From the NCBI GenBank assembly GCA_047630275.1, contig JBLHVN010000001.1:1674001-1738000 (forward strand): a stretch of DNA of 64,000 nt. The letters are read 5' to 3'. The translations under genes and the position numbers were made by a program. The stretch comes from GCA-2720865 sp047630275 (GTDB taxonomy: Bacteria > Bdellovibrionota > Bacteriovoracia > Bacteriovoracales > Bacteriovoracaceae). The notes beneath the pieces were generated by a model. It worked only from the letters and a program-made list of their open reading frames with translations, ran no database searches and was not told where the DNA came from. Numbering within the stretch: the stretch's first letter is position 1; each line of letters starts with the position of its first letter. Below are positions 58,338 through 64,000 of this stretch, one piece after another.

Positions 58338-59615
58338 TTACTTATCCGTCTTTCGTCTTCGAGTTGTCTCTTCAATGCCTTCTAGTAATTCTGGGTAGTC
58401 TTTAATGATGCGAAGAAAGTCATCTTTTTGTAATTTATAAAGATCACAATAACTCTGCGCTCTTACGTTAGCAGTCCTTGTGGTCTCTTCAATAAGAGCG
58501 ATCTCACCAAAGAACTGACCATCATGAAGGGTGGCCACTATATTTCCGTCAGTTAAGATTACCTCGCAAACGCCATGAGCGATAATAAACATCTCTTCCC
58601 CGTGCTCTCCGATATTAATGACATTTTGCCCAGGAGAGTAGTTCATCTGCTCTAATGAAGAGGCCACTTCTTTAAGGCAAGATAAAGAACATTTCTTAAA
58701 CAAAGGAACGGACTTGATCAACTTCATGTTCATATAGGTTTGAAGCTCAGCTTGTAGGGCCTGCGGAAGTTCACCAATGATGATCTGATCGTTATTGCTT
58801 AATCTTTTTGTAAAGAGATGATTGTAATAATCAAAGGCCGCCGTTTGAAGCCTGGCGGGAATATTATAATGCTTCATAAAGAGCTGAAGATCGCTGAACT
58901 TTTCATTGGCCTGCTCTTTGTACCTTGCCGCTTCAGTGATCATCTTAGTGACGTTACCAATGACAACACCATATAGGATCACTCCTGTGATCATGATAAC
59001 CATAGTGAAGAGCTTAGCTCCATTAGTGATAGGAGTGATATCGCCGTAGCCAATAGTGGTAAGAGTCGTCACAACCCAGTAGACCCCATTGATATAGGCC
59101 GTTGTGATATCAAGACCCGGCTCTGGTGGTTGAACCCAGATCCATAAGCAAGCAATGCCATGGACAGCGATGATGGCCGAGAATAAAAACATCTGCATCT
59201 TAATAAACTTAGGAACAATCTTTAGTGAATTTACAAAGTGAAAGAGCTTAACAATCCTTACGAGCCTAAAGAGTCTTAGCCATTTTAAAAAATGAACCCC
59301 ATGGCTAACCCCTGCAAAATAAGCAATCACATCAAAAGGAATACAGGCCAAGATGTCCACAAAAAGAAGAGCGCGGTAACTCCACTTTCCACCTGTGGTC
59401 ATGTTCTTATTCTTTTCTTTGGCCCTTTGGCGGATATGATAGATAAGATCTAGGATAAAAAGAATTGAGATGATGGCGTCGCTAACTACTTGCCAGTTTT
59501 GAAGCCTGGTTTCAAAAGTAAAACTAAAGGGGGCCTCACAGGCCGTAAAGGCCACGGCCCAAAATATGACTCCGAGCCATAAGATCTCTGGTTTTGTGAG
59601 TTTGCTGTTACCCAT
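58338..59615 (-). CDS. Cyclic-nucleotide-gated potassium channel
   Basis: 425 residues with six membrane helices. The fourth (FLKWLRLFRLVRIVKLFHFV) carries regularly spaced arginines like a voltage sensor. The pore loop TTLTTIGYGDITP contains the GYGD potassium filter. A C-linker (EQANEKFSDLQLFMKHYNIPARLQ) leads to a cyclic-nucleotide-binding domain at about 300-410. That domain has GEHGEEMFIIAHG and the phosphate-binding cassette FFGEIALIEETTRTANVRA. The TT pair in the cassette leaves cAMP or cGMP binding possible. The architecture resembles bacterial relatives of HCN/EAG channels. Confidence 0.88.
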   Translation of the reverse strand: MGNSKLTKPEILWLGVIFWAVAFTACEAPFSFTFETRLQNWQVVSDAIISILFILDLIYHIRQRAKEKNKNMTTGGKWSYRALLFVDILACIPFDVIAYFAGVSHGVHFLKWLRLFRLVRIVKLFHFVNSLKIVPKFIKMQMFLFSAIIAVHGIACLWIWVQPPEPGLDITTAYINGVYWVVTTLTTIGYGDITPITNGAKLFTMVIMITGVILYGVVIGNVTKMITEAARYKEQANEKFSDLQLFMKHYNIPARLQTAAFDYYNHLFTKRLSNNDQIIIGELPQALQAELQTYMNMKLIKSVPLFKKCSLSCLKEVASSLEQMNYSPGQNVINIGEHGEEMFIIAHGVCEVILTDGNIVATLHDGQFFGEIALIEETTRTANVRAQSYCDLYKLQKDDFLRIIKDYPELLEGIEETTRRRKTDK

Positions 59616-59688
59616 TCATGTCTTCCTTTTGCGTACCTCTTTTTCGGCACTTACTGATGAAAAGTTAAGTTTATTCGGCGCCTTAAGC

Positions 59689-59716
59689 TTGACAAAAAAA
59701 TTTTCAATACCATTAT
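59689..59716 (+). promoter_or_regulatory. Probable promoter of htpX
   Basis: TTGACA (59689-59694) and CATTAT (59711-59716) with a 16-bp spacer, about 36 bp upstream of the htpX ATG. Confidence 0.5.
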
Positions 59717-59752
59717 GTACGTAGATTAAACTTTGAGCTTATGGAGCTATAG

Positions 59753-60637
59753 ATGATTAAAAGATTCGGCTTTTGGATTATGACTAACATACTTATTATT
59801 GTTCTTGTCTCCACAATCGTGACTGTTGCAACGAACTACTTAGGTATTCAGTTACCGACAGGCTACGCAGGACTCTTTGTCATGTGTTTTATCTTTGGCA
59901 TGGTGGGAAGCTTTGTCTCTCTTCAACTCTCGCGCTGGATCGCTAAGAGGTCGATGGGGGTGGAGCTTGTTGAAGGGGATCCTCGTTTTACTGATCTAGT
60001 TCAAACCGTTCATATGCTCTCTCGTAAAGCAGGAATTGAAACAATGCCAGAAGTTGGTGTCTATGATTCTCCTGATGTAAATGCTTTTGCCACAGGGCCT
60101 TCAAAGAACTCTTCACTAGTGGCGGTCTCTACTGGGCTTCTAGAGAGAATGAGTAAAGAAGAGCGCGACGGAGTCTTGGCCCACGAAGTGGCGCATATTG
60201 AAAACGGAGACATGGTGACCATGGCCCTTGTTCAAGGAGTGGTGAACACCTTTGTTATGTTTGCGGCTTTTGTAGTGACTCAGATTATTGATAATGCCAT
60301 GAGAAATGATGATGATAAGGGCGAGGGTCTAGGCTTTTTTGCTCAACTGATAGTCAGAAATCTACTTCAAGTTTTCTTTGGGATTCTTGCCATGCCACTA
60401 GTGGCCTATTTTTCTAGGTGGAGAGAGTACAGGGCCGACGCTGGTTCTGCTAAGCTTGGTGGTAAGGATAATATGATCAAGGCCCTTGAGAACTTACGAA
60501 AGAATCAAGATCTTATGAATGACGTTAAAGAAGAGGGGATGCCGGCCTTTCAAATCTCAGCGAAAGCTGGGTTTATGGCCTTGATGAGTACTCACCCTCC
60601 TTTAGAGGATCGAATCGCGGCTCTTAAAAGATCTTAA
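59753..60637 (+). CDS. htpX: Membrane-bound zinc protease HtpX
   Basis: M48 family quality-control protease of the inner membrane, 294 residues. Two N-terminal membrane helices (about 7-27 and 34-54), the zinc motif HEVAHIENGD (His144, Glu145, His148), two further hydrophobic segments, and the third zinc ligand Glu in WREYRADAGSAKL. VYDSPDVNAFATGPS and THPPLEDRIAAL are standard HtpX. GGAGCT precedes the ATG. Expression is often heat- or envelope-stress-controlled in other bacteria; nothing here shows that directly. Its end overlaps the convergent oxidoreductase gene by 14 bases. Confidence 0.94.
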   Translation: MIKRFGFWIMTNILIIVLVSTIVTVATNYLGIQLPTGYAGLFVMCFIFGMVGSFVSLQLSRWIAKRSMGVELVEGDPRFTDLVQTVHMLSRKAGIETMPEVGVYDSPDVNAFATGPSKNSSLVAVSTGLLERMSKEERDGVLAHEVAHIENGDMVTMALVQGVVNTFVMFAAFVVTQIIDNAMRNDDDKGEGLGFFAQLIVRNLLQVFFGILAMPLVAYFSRWREYRADAGSAKLGGKDNMIKALENLRKNQDLMNDVKEEGMPAFQISAKAGFMALMSTHPPLEDRIAALKRS

Positions 60638-61568
60638 GAGTTCTCTTATAAGAATCAAGTAACTCAAGAACGCACTCACTAACGGTGGGTGTGTTCTTAA
60701 TCAAAGCGCTAATCTGTCCAATTTCTAATTCCCCAACATCCATATCTCCCTCAAGCATGCCTTTTTTGGCGCGGCCCTTTCCTAGGATTGACTGCAGTTC
60801 TTCTTTAGTGGCGCAGTTCTCTTCGGCGCTCAAGATTTCCTGAAAGAACTTATTCTTTAAGAGCCTAACGGGAACTAAATCTTTCATTGTTAAAAGAGTA
60901 TCAGAGGAGCGTGCTTTGATGATGGCCTCTTTAAAGTTATCATGGGCGGAGGACTCTTGAGTGGCCGCAAATCGGGTTCCTAGTTGAACCCCGTCGGCTC
61001 CAAGGGCCAGAGCCGCAGCAATCCCTCTTCCATCACCAATTCCCCCAGCAGCGATGAGAGGAATCTTTATAAGATCTCTTACCTGTGGAATTAGGCTCAT
61101 GGTTGTAATTTCATCTCGTCCATTATGACCTCCGGCCTCAAAGCCTTCAGCGACAATAGCATCCACTCCAGCGGCTTCGCATTTTAAGGAAAGCTCTGGA
61201 GAAGAGGTTACATGAACAACGATGCAGCCCTTATCTTTTAAAAAAGAAGTGAACTTCTTAGGGGAACCAGCTGAGGTAAAGAAGATCCTAACCCCTGCAT
61301 CAAGGGCCGTCTGAATCTGCTCTTCAGCTTTTTCATAAAGTAGAGGCACGTTCACACCAAAAGGTTTTGAAGTTAGGCCTTTCGCTTTTTCTAAATGAAG
61401 TTTTAAGAGGTCTGGCTTCATAGAGCCTGCTCCAATAAGACCAAGGCAGCCAGCATTACTGACAGCGGCCGCTAACTTTCCACCGGAGACCCAGACCATT
61501 CCTCCCTGAACAATAGGGTAGTCTATCTTGAAAAGATCTGTGATTGATTTATTCTTAAAGGGACTCAT
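60624..61568 (-). CDS. FMN-dependent nitronate monooxygenase / FabK-like enoyl-ACP reductase
   Basis: 314-residue TIM-barrel flavoprotein: YPIVQGGMVWVSGGKLAAAVSNAGCLGLIGAG at the start, VNVPLL, EGFEAGGHNG, PLIAAGGIGDGRGIAAALALGADGVQLGTRF (phosphate-binding loop). These motifs are shared by FabK and nitronate monooxygenases, and I cannot separate them from sequence alone; the GGHNGRD segment and lack of fatty-acid genes nearby leave it open. It overlaps the receiver/HD-GYP-like gene by four bases, suggesting co-expression. Confidence 0.8.
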   Translation of the reverse strand: MSPFKNKSITDLFKIDYPIVQGGMVWVSGGKLAAAVSNAGCLGLIGAGSMKPDLLKLHLEKAKGLTSKPFGVNVPLLYEKAEEQIQTALDAGVRIFFTSAGSPKKFTSFLKDKGCIVVHVTSSPELSLKCEAAGVDAIVAEGFEAGGHNGRDEITTMSLIPQVRDLIKIPLIAAGGIGDGRGIAAALALGADGVQLGTRFAATQESSAHDNFKEAIIKARSSDTLLTMKDLVPVRLLKNKFFQEILSAEENCATKEELQSILGKGRAKKGMLEGDMDVGELEIGQISALIKNTPTVSECVLELLDSYKRTLKIF

Positions 61569-62923
61569 GCCTTCTTGCCACTCTTTCTTTTAAGAGTTGT
61601 CTCTAGGGCCTTGATGACACTTATCATCTCTGGAGTAGGGTATTTTTGATAAAGTTCATCGATGATGGGAGTAGGCTTTCCACCTCTCTCTCTAAAGGCC
61701 ATCAACTCTTTGACAAACTCAGCTGAGATCAAAAAGATCTGCTGAAGGGAATTCATCTTTGAGACATTTGCCGTTGAGAAGCCTTTTCCATTCATGGCTC
61801 CATGGTGAAGCTTTACTATTTCATCCACTCCAAGAGGAGCTTCAGGGTGTTTTCTAATAAGGACAGATGACTCTAAGGCGTGATTAAAAACTAAGTCCCA
61901 ATCTTCTTCTGAGATATTAGAGGCCTCAAGTTCATCATAAGTAGTGATCCGCGCTAGTTCTTCATGTTCAACAAAGCTTATGTCTTTAAAGAAGGCCGCA
62001 AAGGCCAGCTTCTCATGATCGGCCTTGGTTTCAATACCTAGGTTCTTTATGCATTCGCTGGCAACAACAGAGGTCATATGACAGTGCTGATAAAGATAGC
62101 CAGATTTAGAGTTGATAATCTTATGCAAGAGGCCACTCATCTCACTTGATTTTCCAAAGACATCAACCATGTTCTCAACGATAGAGTCCGTAAGCTGTAC
62201 GGTAGCAGAAGTAAAACCTAGTTTTAAGATCTCTTTGGTGGCCACAGAATAACTATCGGCCATGACTTGAATCTGATCATCTATTTCATCATAGTCTTGA
62301 TCAAGAAGCTGAACCAATTGATCACTTAAGAAGTTGGTAAAATTCTTTTGCATGTCTTTAGCTATATAGAAATGAGTTAAGTTTTGCTCCACATATCTTT
62401 TAATCATTGATTTAGAAAATGCATCTCCTGCGTGAATCCTCTTAACAAATTGATAGTCGTCCGGTCCTTTTTTAATCCGGATAAAAACATCGCAACATGA
62501 AGATTCTAGCCTCGCAAAATAAGAGACAGGAATAGGGATATAATCAGGGAGTATTTTCTTGGCCAGGATCTCTTGGCTAATGCCTAGGATCTTAGCAGAG
62601 GTATTAATAACCTTTTCCCATTCATTGGCGTTTTCAATAACAACAGCATGTTCTGAGTGGCTCTTTACATTGCCACCTAAGATAATAAGACCAGTGTCTA
62701 GTTTTCTTGCGTTAATGAACTCAACGATCTTTTTGGCCGTGGCCTCTTCTCCGATCTTATGCTTACAGATGATGAGGTCTATAGTGGGTAGGATCGAAAG
62801 AAGACCAATGGCCTCCTCGGCGTTAGCGCGAGGAATAACTTCCACACCAACATAGGTGCTAAGGTTAATACTTAAGAGCTCATTCAAACTCGGGTTGTCT
62901 TCAATGAGAACGATCTGTCCCAT
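61565..62923 (-). CDS. Degenerate receiver domain fused to a degenerate HD-GYP-like domain
   Basis: The ATG at 62923 is preferred: TTGGAG lies just upstream, and the in-frame TTG at 62935 belongs to that sequence. Residues 1-118 form a receiver domain with the acidic pair (Glu8, Asp9), but the phosphoacceptor is Lys54 (LIICKHK) instead of Asp. Residues about 130-200 form a linker domain. From about 215 an HD-GYP-like domain follows: HCHMTSVVASECIKNLGI, then AAFFKDISF where the LHDIGK motif has lost its His, and HHGAMNGKGFS in place of HHExxxGxGYP. Both enzymatic signatures are changed, so a c-di-GMP or phosphorelay sensor without catalysis is likely. Confidence 0.7.
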   Translation of the reverse strand: MGQIVLIEDNPSLNELLSINLSTYVGVEVIPRANAEEAIGLLSILPTIDLIICKHKIGEEATAKKIVEFINARKLDTGLIILGGNVKSHSEHAVVIENANEWEKVINTSAKILGISQEILAKKILPDYIPIPVSYFARLESSCCDVFIRIKKGPDDYQFVKRIHAGDAFSKSMIKRYVEQNLTHFYIAKDMQKNFTNFLSDQLVQLLDQDYDEIDDQIQVMADSYSVATKEILKLGFTSATVQLTDSIVENMVDVFGKSSEMSGLLHKIINSKSGYLYQHCHMTSVVASECIKNLGIETKADHEKLAFAAFFKDISFVEHEELARITTYDELEASNISEEDWDLVFNHALESSVLIRKHPEAPLGVDEIVKLHHGAMNGKGFSTANVSKMNSLQQIFLISAEFVKELMAFRERGGKPTPIIDELYQKYPTPEMISVIKALETTLKRKSGKKA

Positions 62924-62974
62924 AATAATCTCCAATTATTAATATTATCGGAAACTTAGGGAAAAATATAAACA

Positions 62975-63697
62975 CTAGGAATTGATTTCACTATCTGTGT
63001 AAGGAAGTACCTTTGGGTTCTCTAGTTTCTTAAGAAGTTGATCACTATGCTTGCCCTTTAGAAAGCCCCTCGTAGCACTGCGCTTGAAGGCAAAGCCTTC
63101 TCTTTCTTCTACTATCCAGCCAGCGGCAAAGAGCGCCTTTTTTACTCGGGAAGAAGCGCTATAAGTTGAAAGGATGACTTCATCTTTGCTTAATGCTTTA
63201 AGATCCTCAAACCATTCTTTGGTCCAAAGGGTAGGGTTTCTTTTGGGGGAAAAGGCATCTTGATAGATGGCCTCAAAAGGGAGTTCGAACTTATGATTCT
63301 TGATGGTCTCTCTAGCGTCACCGATTAAGATAACCGCTCTAGCCTTAGCCTTAGATCCAACATAAGTATTTCCTACTTTTTCAAAGCTATCAAAGATCTT
63401 ATTGTTTTCTTGGGCCCAAAGAACTAACTCTTCATCAAGCTCAGTTGAGTAAAAGAGAAACTCATCATGGGCCTTCAAGGTTTCTATAAAACCAAGACCC
63501 GTAGCAAAGCCCACTTCAAAGAAGCACTTAGGTTTTCTTGACTCCACTTCACATCCGTCAATATAGATATAGCGGGTCTCAGTGGCGGCCCCATGGCTAC
63601 TATGGCAGCCTTCGTTAAAGGCTTCAGAGAAGAGGCTTAAAGAGCCGTCTTCTGTTTCAATAATTTCATACTCTCCGAGAGATCCACTGAATTTCAA
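62975..63697 (-). CDS. mnmD: tRNA 5-methylaminomethyl-2-thiouridine methyltransferase (MnmD-like)
   Basis: 240 residues, a SAM methyltransferase of the DUF752/MnmD group: EAFNEGCHSSHGA near the start, FFEVGFATGLGFIETL (SAM site), IGDAR, and the signature YQDAFSPKRNPTLWTKEWF. A C-terminal GFAFKRSATRGFLKG matches MnmD. It is free-standing, without the MnmC oxidase half found in enterobacteria. TTG start with a purine-rich GAGGATAA upstream. It would complete wobble-uridine modification in certain tRNAs. Confidence 0.85.
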   Translation of the reverse strand: MKFSGSLGEYEIIETEDGSLSLFSEAFNEGCHSSHGAATETRYIYIDGCEVESRKPKCFFEVGFATGLGFIETLKAHDEFLFYSTELDEELVLWAQENNKIFDSFEKVGNTYVGSKAKARAVILIGDARETIKNHKFELPFEAIYQDAFSPKRNPTLWTKEWFEDLKALSKDEVILSTYSASSRVKKALFAAGWIVEEREGFAFKRSATRGFLKGKHSDQLLKKLENPKVLPYTDSEINS

Positions 63698-63774
63698 ACA
63701 CTTATCCTCTGTGAAGGAATTTTATTCCTCTTTTAAGCTAAAGACATACTGTTTTTACCCGAAAAGGTAGAGGT

Positions 63775-64000
63775 ATGAAAGTAGCTATCCTCTTCATTCT
63801 TATGGCCTTAGTGGTTTCCTGTGGAAACTCAGGGAGAAAACCCTCAACTGAGTCTCAGTTAGGAAGTGCCCTTGTTGCTGGTGGTGTATTTGGGCCTAAT
63901 GAAAAGAACACAGCTATCAAGATCTGTTACGCTTTTCGCTCTAAGAACACTAATTATAGGGCCAGCTTCTTAAATTCAACCTTTAGTTTTAACCTCTCTT
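63775..64000 (+). CDS. N-terminal part of a lipoprotein (continues beyond the window)
   Basis: The ATG at 63775 follows GGTAGAGGT and opens MKVAILFILMALVVSCGNSG, a signal peptide with lipobox VVSC. The frame runs open to the window end (75 codons). The readable mature part (EKNTAIKICYAFRSKNTNYRASF) resembles no family I know. Divergent from mnmD. Confidence 0.7.
   Translation, partial: MKVAILFILMALVVSCGNSGRKPSTESQLGSALVAGGVFGPNEKNTAIKICYAFRSKNTNYRASFLNSTFSFNLS

Overview
The window looks like a chromosomal segment from a predatory member of the Bdellovibrionota, most likely of the Bacteriovorax/Halobacteriovorax type. The base composition is moderately AT-rich. There are many signal-peptide and lipobox proteins with no familiar domain. 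Lysyl-tRNA synthetase is of class I, menaquinone is made by the classical Men route, and a secreted DacB-type endopeptidase is coupled to an ankyrin-repeat gene. That last arrangement matches the Bd3459/Bd3460 toxin and self-protection pair of Bdellovibrio bacteriovorus. The taxonomic call is an inference; no rRNA gene is present to anchor it. I saw no tRNA, CRISPR array, insertion sequence or clear pseudogene.

Layout. 1-5058: the tail of an ATPase-type protein, a degenerate 2H-phosphoesterase-like protein, a barrel-like outer-membrane protein, a secreted protein with a glycine-rich/membrane/polylysine tail, and a large membrane protein. 5258-8960 (minus): lexA, dinB and a menE-menH fusion in one tight operon, with a tandem repeat array upstream of lexA. 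9184-16835 (plus): a secreted protein, a hydrolase, a secreted HAD/lipin-like phosphatase, then an operon of barrel protein, lipoprotein and a nucleotidase-like/nuclease lipoprotein. 16818-22292 (minus): menG, menF, menD, menA, menC; a polyprenyl diphosphate synthase is divergent at 22446. 23417-26804 (minus): class I lysyl-tRNA synthetase, PepP and a small secreted protein. 26956-29641 (plus): a small membrane protein, a receiver protein and the dacB/ankyrin pair. 29644-34526 (minus): livKHMGF plus two small genes. 34641-37233: NamZ-like muramidase, thyA and folA. 37237-40868 (minus): LemA, two TPM-domain proteins, a hydrolase and a secreted protein. 41040-45533: two convergent secreted/lipoprotein genes that share an upstream inverted repeat. 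45672-49880 (minus): penicillin-acylase family protein, a candidate structured RNA, PlsC and a lone tyrosine recombinase. 50143-55914: mostly surface or secreted unknowns, a permuted papain-like lipoprotein and an inverted-repeat element. 56007-64000: KamA-type lysine 2,3-aminomutase, DUF1304 protein, cyclic-nucleotide-gated K+ channel, HtpX, FabK/NMO-like oxidoreductase, a double-degenerate receiver/HD-GYP protein, MnmD-like methyltransferase and a partial lipoprotein.

How the genes fit together. Menaquinone synthesis is split: menF, D, C, A and G are in one operon, while menE and menH are fused and sit behind lexA-dinB; menB is not in the window. Several genes suit a predatory life that digests prey: DacB plus its ankyrin partner, NamZ, the surface nuclease/nucleotidase, the lipin-like phosphatase and the branched-chain amino-acid transporter. 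The segment from about 50.1 to 53.6 kb has third-codon strand bias opposite to its surroundings and begins beside the lone tyrosine recombinase gene and a dif-like site.
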